This document shows, piece by piece, positions 1-4,903 of a stretch of 7,684 nucleotides of DNA. The stretch is from positions 1 to 7,684 of the forward strand of contig CALBHI010000519.1 in NCBI GenBank assembly GCA_937894535.1. Direction: 5' to 3'. The DNA is from an uncultured Verrucomicrobiota bacterium (GTDB lineage Bacteria; Verrucomicrobiota; Kiritimatiellia; CAIVKH01). The stretch's first letter is position 1, and the number at the start of each line of letters is the position of its first letter. A program made the translations under genes and the position numbers. The notes under the pieces were generated by a model that was not told the origin of the DNA, did not search any database, and saw nothing but the letters and a program-made list of their open reading frames with translations.

Positions 1-628
1 GGATCACCAAATCCAGAAACAGCCAGTACCCGTCCAGCCACCGACCTTCCGCGGCCTGGAGTTTGTACGACTCGGTGTTGTCCTCGCGCATCTGGATGAC
101 CTCGATGTTCTTCATCGAGAAGTCGCGCGTATCGAATCTGTTGATGTACCAGAATCGACGCGCATCATCCTTATGGAAAGCAAGTTCCGCAACATGCACG
201 GCATCCCGGTCCTCCCGGGTTTGCTCGTTTACGAACTTCTTGCACCAGTAGGCGGCCTCTGGCCCGATGGTTTCGTTGACCACCGCCACCCCGGCACTGG
301 CCAAAACGCCGACCGTGATGAAGGGCGCCATCAGGCGGGTCAGGCTGATCCCGGACGCGCGCATGGCGGTAAGCTCGTTGTTCTTGGTCAGGGTGGAGAG
401 GCTGTATAAGACGGCCAATAGCAAAGAGATAGGTACAATAAAGACCAGGACGGAGGGCAAGAGAACCAGGTAGTAGGTGGCGACCTGAAGGAACGGTGTT
501 TTGCCGTCCACAAAATCGCTCAGGTTGTCAAAGAGGTCGAAGATGACGTATACGAGGGTGAATGCGGCCAGGCAGTACCCGAGCGGTACAAGGAAAGTGC
601 GCAGAAGGTATTGGTCGATCAATTTCAC
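1..628 (-). CDS. lptG: LptF/LptG-family LPS export permease, 5' part (partial)
   Basis: Inner-membrane subunit of the LptB2FG ABC transporter, which extracts lipopolysaccharide from the inner membrane and passes it to the Lpt bridge. The minus strand is open from a GTG at 628-626 to the window edge (209 codons). The N-terminus reads MKLIDQYLLRTFLVPL, a typical start for this family. Three hydrophobic segments are visible at about residues 12-33, 50-77 and 99-117. Between the second and third, NNELTAMRASGIS (83-95) matches the family's cytoplasmic coupling helix, which contacts LptB. NETIGPEA (118-125) leads into the periplasmic jelly-roll domain, which continues past the edge. Family length is about 360 residues, so a little under half is missing. 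No clear Shine-Dalgarno precedes the GTG, but no better in-frame start exists upstream. LptF and LptG are paralogues; I lean to LptG because of the N-terminus and the ELTAMRASG region. Confidence 0.87.
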   Translation of the reverse strand, partial: MKLIDQYLLRTFLVPLGYCLAAFTLVYVIFDLFDNLSDFVDGKTPFLQVATYYLVLLPSVLVFIVPISLLLAVLYSLSTLTKNNELTAMRASGISLTRLMAPFITVGVLASAGVAVVNETIGPEAAYWCKKFVNEQTREDRDAVHVAELAFHKDDARRFWYINRFDTRDFSMKNIEVIQMREDNTESYKLQAAEGRWLDGYWLFLDLVI

Positions 629-895
629 GGTCGCACACGGTACCGTCCAGTCCGGATTCCGGCAAGCCCTGTTGTCGGGGTGCGGTGGCCCATCCCCCGT
701 AGGGCGCATCCGCCAAAATTACGGCAGGGGCCGATTGTTCGCTTGACTTGGTGCGTCCAGTTTCCATAGTCTCTCGCGTTTGCGTCCGGCTAGGAAAGAC
801 TTGCTGGCGGCCTTGGATGGTTCGTTACGGGACGGGTGTCTTTTGGCTAACCGTCGGTGGAGAGCGGGGTTGGGTCGCAAGCCCGGTTTGCAATC
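629..895. other. Divergent intergenic region between lptG and tRNA-Gln
   Basis: 267 nt without a convincing gene. It must hold the start signals for lptG (leftward) and for the tRNA-Gln/prs run (rightward). I see one good rightward promoter at 743-770. An imperfect inverted repeat lies at 682-691 and 702-713, with arms that pair after two single-base bulges and a 10-nt loop. A weak five-pair stem at 829-842, two pairs of which are G-T, is followed by a short T run to 844. Short open frames here have no ribosome-binding site and no recognisable product. I found no clear lptG promoter; TAATTT on the minus strand near 716-721 is a poor -10 candidate without a good -35. Confidence 0.6.
743..770 (+). 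promoter_or_regulatory. Putative sigma70-type promoter for tRNA-Gln/prs
   Basis: TTGACT at 743-748 matches the -35 consensus in five of six positions. CATAGT at 765-770 matches the -10 consensus in four of six. The spacer is 16 bp. Transcription would begin near 777, leaving a leader of about 120 nt before the tRNA. No closer promoter with both elements is evident, but a tRNA-proximal promoter lacking a good -35 cannot be excluded. The assignment rests on consensus match only. Confidence 0.5.
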
Positions 896-969
896 TGCCC
901 GATAGTGTAATGGCAGCACACGACCCTTTGGAGGTCATAGTCTAGGTTCGAATCCTAGTCGGGCAACCA
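896..969 (+). tRNA. tRNA-Gln (anticodon TTG)
   Basis: The complete cloverleaf can be folded by eye. The acceptor arms TGCCCGA (896-902) and TCGGGCA (959-965) pair over seven positions. The D arm is GTG/CAC around a loop containing TGGC. The anticodon loop CTTTGGA (926-932) places TTG at 928-930, which reads CAA and, by wobble, CAG. The T arm is CTAGG, TTCGAAT, CCTAG. The discriminator base is A966 and CCA is encoded at 967-969. The anticodon stem has four good pairs plus a C-A mismatch at the outer pair (921/937). The variable loop is four nucleotides. The prs start codon follows the CCA by 11 nt, so the two are probably co-transcribed and separated by tRNA 3' processing. Confidence 0.96.
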
Positions 970-980
970 AAACGTACAAC

Positions 981-1925
981 ATGGCGCTGGCTTTGAAGAT
1001 ACTGACTGGAAATGCACATCCCGCGTTGGCGGGGAAAATTGCCGAGTATATCGGGCAATCGTTGGGTGGCGTGGATATCAGCCGCTTTCCCGACGGAGAG
1101 ATCTTTGTCAAAATTATAGAGAACATTCGCGGGCAGGACATCTTTATTGTCCAGCCGACCTGTTATCCGCCGAATGAAAGCATCATGGAATTGTTGATCA
1201 TGATTGATGCGGCGAAGCGGGCATCGGCGGCCCGTATCACCCCGGTCATTCCGTATTACGGGTATGGCCGGCAGGATCGCAAGGACCAACCGCGGGTTCC
1301 GATTACCGCCAAGCTGGTGGCCAACCTGTTGGTGGCGGCCGGGGCGGACCGGGTGCTGACGATGGACATGCATGCACAACAGATCCAGGGGTTCTTCGAT
1401 ATCCCGGTGGATCATCTGTTTGCGGCGCCGGTCATCGTGCGCCACCTCAAGTCAAGCGGGTGGACGGGTGACAAGGTCGTGGTGGTGACGCCGGATCCGG
1501 GCGGGTTGAAGATGGCGTATGCCTACTCCAACATGTTGAAGTCCGGTCTGGCCATTGTCGGCAAGCAGCGCAAGAGCGCGACGGAAGTGGAAGCGATCAG
1601 CGTGGTTGGTGATGTCGAGGGCATGAATGTCTTGCTCGTGGACGATCTGACCACCACGGCCGGTACGCTCACCAGTGCGGCGAAGCTGTTGAAGGCGAAG
1701 GGTGCGAAAAAGATCATCGCGGCGGTCACGCACTGCCTGGTGACCGATCAGGGGCTGGACCGGTTGCGCAACTCGGCGATCGATGAGTTGATCACCACGG
1801 ACAGCGTACCGCAGCGCGACACCGGTGGGTACAAGATCACGGTTCTCTCAGTAGCGGAATTGTTGGGTGAGGCGATCCTTCGGGTCCATAACGACCAGTC
1901 GGTCACCTCGTTGTTCAGGATTTAA
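981..1925 (+). CDS. prs: Ribose-phosphate pyrophosphokinase (PRPP synthetase)
   Basis: Makes PRPP from ribose 5-phosphate and ATP in the cytoplasm, feeding purine, pyrimidine, NAD, histidine and tryptophan synthesis. The 314 residues match the usual class I length. Visible landmarks are SRFPDGE (34-40), YYGYGRQDR (92-100), the ATP and metal region around DMHAQQIQGFFD (129-140), the pyrophosphate-loop region VTPDPGG (169-175), the K195/R197 region (GKQRK) that supplies the catalytic lysine, GDVEG (210-214), and the ribose-phosphate loop VDDLTTTAGTL (220-230). In that loop the usual VDDMIDTAGTL pattern is altered: the third acidic residue is threonine (T225). The ATG at 981 follows the tRNA closely, and I see no Shine-Dalgarno. 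A TTG at 993 is a possible but less likely alternative start. rplY follows after 32 nt. Confidence 0.97.
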   Translation: MALALKILTGNAHPALAGKIAEYIGQSLGGVDISRFPDGEIFVKIIENIRGQDIFIVQPTCYPPNESIMELLIMIDAAKRASAARITPVIPYYGYGRQDRKDQPRVPITAKLVANLLVAAGADRVLTMDMHAQQIQGFFDIPVDHLFAAPVIVRHLKSSGWTGDKVVVVTPDPGGLKMAYAYSNMLKSGLAIVGKQRKSATEVEAISVVGDVEGMNVLLVDDLTTTAGTLTSAAKLLKAKGAKKIIAAVTHCLVTDQGLDRLRNSAIDELITTDSVPQRDTGGYKITVLSVAELLGEAILRVHNDQSVTSLFRI

Positions 1926-1957
1926 CACGCAGTTACAGGTAAACGGAGATAGTAGGT

Positions 1958-2674
1958 ATGGCTCAGTCATTGAAAATCAGTGCCGCCCCCCGTGCGGCCA
2001 AGGGTACGAGTTCATCGCGCAAACTTCGCCGCACCGGATGGTTTCCGGGCGTCGTGTACGGCGCTGGCAAGACCAACCAGATGGTGCAGGTCAATGAACG
2101 CGAATTCCGCAAGACCCTCCACGGTCACTCCAGCGAACATGTCCTGCTGGATCTCGCGATCGAGGGGCGGGATGCCGTGAAGGTTCTGTTGCAGGATGTT
2201 CAGCACAATGCGCTGACCGGTGCCATTACCCACGCCGATTTCCACGAGATCTCGATGACCGAGAAGATTCGCGTCGAGATCAAGGTTCACCTGGTCGGTA
2301 TTCCGGTGGGTGTCTCCCAGGGTGGCGGCGTGCTTGAGCACTTGCTGCGTGAAGTCGAAGTGGAATGCTTGCCCGGTGATCTGATGGAAGCGATCGACGT
2401 CGATGTCTCGGCGCTGACCGTTGGCCAGAACCTGACCGTGGCCGACATCAAGCTTGATCCGGCCAAGTACGCGATCATTTCCGATGGCGACCTCGCGGTG
2501 GCCATGGTGGCGTCCCCGACGGTTGAGGAGGAGAAGCCGGCTGAAGCAGCGGCGGGTGCTGCCGAACCGGAAGTCATCAAGGAGAAGAAGCCGGAGGCTG
2601 ATGCCGCGGGTGACAAGAAGGCTGCGGGTGGCGACAAGAAGCCGGCTGCGGGTGACAAGGCCAAGGCGAAGTAA
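1958..2674 (+). CDS. rplY: 50S ribosomal protein L25, long CTC form
   Basis: Binds 5S rRNA in the large ribosomal subunit. The CTC form adds a second beta domain and is linked to general stress in Bacillus. The 238 residues contain an N-terminal L25 domain (about 1-97) with the RKLRRTGWFPGVVYG signature (21-35) and QDVQHNALTGAITHADFHEI (79-98). The TL5/CTC C-terminal domain follows (about 99-187; VHLVGIPVGVSQGG and LREVEVECLPGDLMEAIDVDVS are typical). The last 50 or so residues are a low-complexity tail rich in Ala, Lys, Glu and Gly, with GDKK-type repeats, probably disordered. GGAG at 1945-1948, nine nucleotides before the ATG, supports this start. The gene lies between prs and pth, a common bacterial neighbourhood. 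Confidence 0.96.
   Translation: MAQSLKISAAPRAAKGTSSSRKLRRTGWFPGVVYGAGKTNQMVQVNEREFRKTLHGHSSEHVLLDLAIEGRDAVKVLLQDVQHNALTGAITHADFHEISMTEKIRVEIKVHLVGIPVGVSQGGGVLEHLLREVEVECLPGDLMEAIDVDVSALTVGQNLTVADIKLDPAKYAIISDGDLAVAMVASPTVEEEKPAEAAAGAAEPEVIKEKKPEADAAGDKKAAGGDKKPAAGDKAKAK
2606..2660 (+). repeat. Short tandem-like repeats encoding the L25 tail
   Basis: Three degenerate copies of a GCGGGTGACAAGAAG-like unit begin at 2606, 2624 and 2648. The middle copy carries a three-base insertion. They encode the AGDKK/AGGDKK/AGDK steps of the L25 C-terminal tail. All copies keep the reading frame, so this looks like in-frame slippage or duplication within a disordered extension, not a separate element. Confidence 0.7.
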
Positions 2675-2688
2675 TCGCCGGGGTGGTA

Positions 2689-2712
2689 CGGCGCGCCTGA
2701 CCCGGCGCGCCG
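2689..2712 (+). promoter_or_regulatory. Strong GC hairpin between rplY and pth
   Basis: A perfect nine-pair stem, CGGCGCGCC (2689-2697) with GGCGCGCCG (2704-2712), encloses the six-base loop TGACCC. It lies 14 nt after the rplY stop codon and 21 nt before the pth ATG. No T run follows, so it does not fit a classical intrinsic terminator. It could be a partial or Rho-independent pause site, an mRNA-stabilising or processing structure, or a brake on pth translation. The structure is seen directly; the role is inferred. Confidence 0.6.
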
Positions 2713-2733
2713 CGGTTGTCCTGGATTGCGCGC

Positions 2734-3297
2734 ATGAAGATCATTGTCGGGTTGGGCAATCCCGGTCGCGAATACGACGCGACGCCCCACAATGTAGGAT
2801 TTGATGTCGTTGACCTGCTGGCGGGTGACGCCGGGGTTGACCTGAAGAAAAGTTGGCGCTTTCCCATGGAAAGCGGATCGTTCCGCCGGGCGGGACATGA
2901 GGTGCTGCTGGTAAAGCCGCAGACCTTCATGAACCGTAGTGGTAATGCGGTGGCCCCGTTGGCCCGCAAAAAGGGCGTGGAGCCCTCGGATGTGTTGGTG
3001 TTGGTGGACGATGTGGAGTTGCCGTTGGGTGCGGTTCGGATGCGGCCGAAGGGCAGCGCGGGTGCGCACAACGGATTGAAGTCGATGATCGAGCGGTTGG
3101 GCACGACCGAGTTCCCGCGGTTGCGGGTCGGTGTGGGGCCGGTGCCGCCCGGTCAGGACCGTGTGGCGTATGTCCTCGGGAAGTACCCGAAAGGGTTGCG
3201 CGAGGCGGTTGAGCAGGTGACGAGAAAGGCCGCGGAGGCCGTGTTGGCGTGGATCGACGAAGGTGTTGAACGCGCGATGAACAAGTACAATGGATGA
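2734..3297 (+). CDS. pth: Peptidyl-tRNA hydrolase
   Basis: Hydrolyses the ester bond of peptidyl-tRNA that drops off the ribosome, recycling tRNA in the cytoplasm. From the ATG at 2734 the product has 187 residues, normal for bacterial Pth1 (about 185-195). The catalytic set is present: N9 in GLGNPG, H19 in ATPHNVGFD, N67 in KPQTFMNRSG, D92 in VDDVELPLG and N113 in SAGAHNGLKS. An in-frame TTG at 2716 would add MSWIAR, but family members begin at MKIIVGLGNPG, so I chose the ATG. No clear Shine-Dalgarno is visible, and a strong hairpin lies just upstream, which may keep expression low. Arginine and leucine codons (six CGG of 15 arginines, many TTG) differ from those of the neighbouring ribosomal protein genes, consistent with lower expression. 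Confidence 0.97.
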   Translation: MKIIVGLGNPGREYDATPHNVGFDVVDLLAGDAGVDLKKSWRFPMESGSFRRAGHEVLLVKPQTFMNRSGNAVAPLARKKGVEPSDVLVLVDDVELPLGAVRMRPKGSAGAHNGLKSMIERLGTTEFPRLRVGVGPVPPGQDRVAYVLGKYPKGLREAVEQVTRKAAEAVLAWIDEGVERAMNKYNG

Positions 3298-3310
3298 TGT
3301 GAACAGGTAA

Positions 3311-3327
3311 GCCGGCAGGTTGCTGGC
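3311..3327 (+). promoter_or_regulatory. Hairpin in the rpsF leader (candidate control element)
   Basis: GCCGGCA (3311-3317) pairs with TGCTGGC (3321-3327) over seven positions, including one G-U, around the three-base loop GGT. It sits 14 nt after the pth stop codon and just before the rpsF Shine-Dalgarno. S6:S18 heterodimers are known in several bacteria to bind a CCG-containing structure in the rpsF leader and repress their own operon. A CCG trinucleotide is present at 3312-3314, but here it is drawn as paired, whereas in the known motif it is bulged. The regulatory role is therefore only a hypothesis. Confidence 0.4.
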
Positions 3328-3335
3328 GGAAGAGT

Positions 3336-3342
3336 GGAGGAG
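3336..3342 (+). promoter_or_regulatory. Strong Shine-Dalgarno deciding the rpsF GTG start
   Basis: GGAGGAG at 3336-3342 ends five nucleotides before a GTG at 3348. It is the best ribosome-binding site in the window. It fixes the start of rpsF at this GTG, not at the in-frame ATG at 3366, which would delete the first beta strand of S6. Confidence 0.85.
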
Positions 3343-3347
3343 CGAAC

Positions 3348-3665
3348 GTGAATAAGTACGAAGCTATGTTTATTTTCCCTGACGCATTCAGCGAGGATCA
3401 GCTGGACAATGCGGTCGGGAACATCAAGGGCGAAATCGAGAAGGTCGGTGGCCAGGTTGAAAGCGCCATCCGTCTCGGTCGCCGTACCTTCGCCCGTGAA
3501 ATGGCGAAGACCCAGGCCGGTCAATACGTGGTGATCACGTTCGGTCTGGCGGCCAAGCAGGTTGAAGCACTGAAGAGCAATCTCCGCTTCAACGAGGAAA
3601 TTTTCCGCATGCAGATTTTCCGCGTCGAGGAAACCCCGGTCGAACCGGTCGCCGCGAAGGCATAA
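3348..3665 (+). CDS. rpsF: 30S ribosomal protein S6
   Basis: Small-subunit protein of the platform; forms a heterodimer with S18 (encoded at 4165) and binds the central domain of 16S rRNA. The 105 residues are within the normal length. Recognisable family features are the opening MNKYEAMFIFPD, a helix through EDQLDNAVGNIKGEIEKVGG, the strand pair with LGRRTFAREMAKTQAGQYVVITF (43-65), and the last part VEALKSNLRFNEEIFRMQIFRVEE. A short Pro/Ala tail ends the protein. It starts at GTG with a strong ribosome-binding site and a hairpin upstream. ssb begins only 2 nt after the stop, so translation is likely coupled. Confidence 0.96.
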   Translation: MNKYEAMFIFPDAFSEDQLDNAVGNIKGEIEKVGGQVESAIRLGRRTFAREMAKTQAGQYVVITFGLAAKQVEALKSNLRFNEEIFRMQIFRVEETPVEPVAAKA

Positions 3666-3667
3666 CC

Positions 3668-4144
3668 ATGGCCGACCTGAACAAAGTTTTCCTCGCCGGG
3701 AACCTGACCCGTGATCCGGATGTCCGCCATATTCCGAGTGGCGCCGCCGTGGCGACGCTGGGTTTGGCGATCAACCGGCGCTACCGCGACAACTCCGGCA
3801 AGGACAAGGAAGAGGTCGTGTTTGTCGATGTGACGGTCTGGGACCGGGCTGCCGAAAACTGCGGCCAGTACCTGACCAAAGGGTCACCGGTGCTGATCGA
3901 GGGCCGCTTGAAGCTCGACCAGTGGGAGAAGGATGGCAAGAAGCAGAGCAAACTCAGTGTGGTCGCCGAGCGTGTTCAGTTCCTGAGCTCCCGCGGCAGT
4001 GGTTCGGGTGGCTCCCGTACCTCCTCGTCCGAATTCGAGGATGCTCCTTCGCGCGGTTCCGCACCCCGCCCGTCCCGTCCGGCCGATGACCGGGTTCCCC
4101 AGGAGGAGATCCTGGATGATGGCAGTGATGAAGTTCCTTTTTAA
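3668..4144 (+). CDS. ssb: Single-stranded DNA-binding protein
   Basis: Coats single-stranded DNA during replication, repair and recombination, and recruits partner proteins. The 158 residues contain an N-terminal OB fold (about 1-107) with MADLNKVFLAGNLTRDPDVR, the aromatic strand VFVDVTVWDRAAE (51-63, W58) and LIEGRLKLDQWEKDG (77-90, W86). A Gly/Ser/Arg/Pro-rich flexible linker follows (108-144). The acidic tip ends in DDGSDEVPF, equivalent to the conserved partner-binding DDDIPF. GAAGG at 3656-3660, inside rpsF, is a plausible ribosome-binding site seven nucleotides before the ATG. The gene ends in three successive in-frame stop codons (4142-4150). Its place between rpsF and rpsR is the usual bacterial arrangement. 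Confidence 0.98.
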   Translation: MADLNKVFLAGNLTRDPDVRHIPSGAAVATLGLAINRRYRDNSGKDKEEVVFVDVTVWDRAAENCGQYLTKGSPVLIEGRLKLDQWEKDGKKQSKLSVVAERVQFLSSRGSGSGGSRTSSSEFEDAPSRGSAPRPSRPADDRVPQEEILDDGSDEVPF

Positions 4145-4164
4145 TGATGAAATGAGGCAATCCT

Positions 4165-4419
4165 ATGGCAATACGTAACAACAACCGTGAAAAACGTCCG
4201 CGCCGCGATGAAAACGATCTGGCACCCATGCTGAAGCGTGGCGTGAAGTACCTCGAGGGCGTCACCGCCATTGACTACAAGGACAGCGAACTCCTCAAGA
4301 AGTTCATGACCGAACGTGGCAAGATCACCCCCCAGCGCATCACCGGCACGAGCGCCAAGCAACAGCGCCAAATCAAACGCGCCATCCGCCGCGCCCGCGT
4401 CATGGGCCTGTTGCCCTAA
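4165..4419 (+). CDS. rpsR: 30S ribosomal protein S18, cysteine-free form
   Basis: Small-subunit protein that pairs with S6 and binds 16S rRNA. The 84 residues carry the family core: GVKYLEGVTAIDYKDSELLKKFMTERGKI (26-54), then PQRITGTSAKQQRQIKRAIRRARVMGLLP to the C-terminus. The N-terminal 20 or so residues are basic and probably disordered. The protein has no cysteine, so it is the zinc-independent (C-minus) type. GAGG at 4154-4157 precedes the ATG by seven nucleotides. All 13 arginine codons are CGC or CGT, the pattern expected for a highly expressed gene, in contrast to pth upstream. Confidence 0.97.
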   Translation: MAIRNNNREKRPRRDENDLAPMLKRGVKYLEGVTAIDYKDSELLKKFMTERGKITPQRITGTSAKQQRQIKRAIRRARVMGLLP

Positions 4420-4446
4420 TCGCCGGCCTCACTACGGAGAATTACC

Positions 4447-4896
4447 ATGTCGAAAGAAGTTATCCTGATTAACGATGTTCCCGGTCTCGGCGAACAGGGC
4501 AAGAAGGTCAAGGTCTCGGATGGCTATGCCCGCAACTACCTGTTGCCGCGCAAGCTGGCCACCGCGGTGACCGCCGCCACGCTACGGCAGCTTGAGAAAA
4601 AGCGCGCCGAGTACGACGCCCGCCGCATCCGCATCCGCGAGGAAGCGGAAGCCCTGGCGGCCAAGTTGAGCGAGACCGAATTGTCCATCAAGGCCAAGGC
4701 CGGCAACGAAGGCAAGATCTTCGGTTCCGTGACTGCGCAGCATGTGCTACAGGCGTTGAAGGATGCCAAGATCACCCTCGAGAAGCACCAGGTCGTGTTG
4801 GAGAATCCGATTAAGGAATTGGGTACCTACAGCGTTTCGATCAAGCTGACTTCGGAAGTCCATACCTCGTTGAAGATCAACGTCGTCGCGGAGTAA
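4447..4896 (+). CDS. rplI: 50S ribosomal protein L9
   Basis: Large-subunit protein bound near the base of the L1 stalk; loss in E. coli affects frame maintenance. The 149 residues have the usual two-domain shape. The N-terminal rRNA-binding domain contains EVILINDVPGLGEQGKKV and VSDGYARNYLLPRKLA (23-38). A long charged helix follows (about 44-76), then a C-terminal domain with GKIFGSVTAQHVLQAL (89-104) and ENPIKELGTYSVSIKL. CGGAGA at 4435-4440 gives a good ribosome-binding site for the ATG at 4447. The dnaB start codon lies 7 nt after the stop. Confidence 0.97.
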   Translation: MSKEVILINDVPGLGEQGKKVKVSDGYARNYLLPRKLATAVTAATLRQLEKKRAEYDARRIRIREEAEALAAKLSETELSIKAKAGNEGKIFGSVTAQHVLQALKDAKITLEKHQVVLENPIKELGTYSVSIKLTSEVHTSLKINVVAE

Positions 4897-4903
4897 CCCC
4901 GCC

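Noticed and set aside
63..473. Small plus-strand frames in the first 500 bases
   Set aside because: The minus strand here encodes an LptF/LptG permease with clear membrane segments and coupling helix; the plus-strand frames are its shadows.
682..713. Inverted repeat as an operator or terminator in the lptG/tRNA gap
   Set aside because: Pairing needs two bulges and a 10-nt loop, and no T tract follows on either strand; noted in the region entry only.
829..844. Intrinsic terminator before tRNA-Gln
   Set aside because: The stem is only five pairs, two of them G-T, and the T run is four bases; too weak to call.
942..1445. Open frame of 167 codons on the minus strand over tRNA-Gln and prs
   Set aside because: It overlaps a complete tRNA and the conserved N-terminal half of prs, with no coding evidence.
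2716..2733. TTG at 2716 as the pth start
   Set aside because: It adds six residues not found in the family and would start within a few bases of the hairpin; the ATG at 2734 gives the standard MKIIVGLGNPG.
2287..3069. Open frame of 260 codons on the minus strand across rplY and pth
   Set aside because: It runs through two well-supported genes and their gap, and its sequence is low-complexity Ala/Ser/Pro from reversed GC-rich codons.
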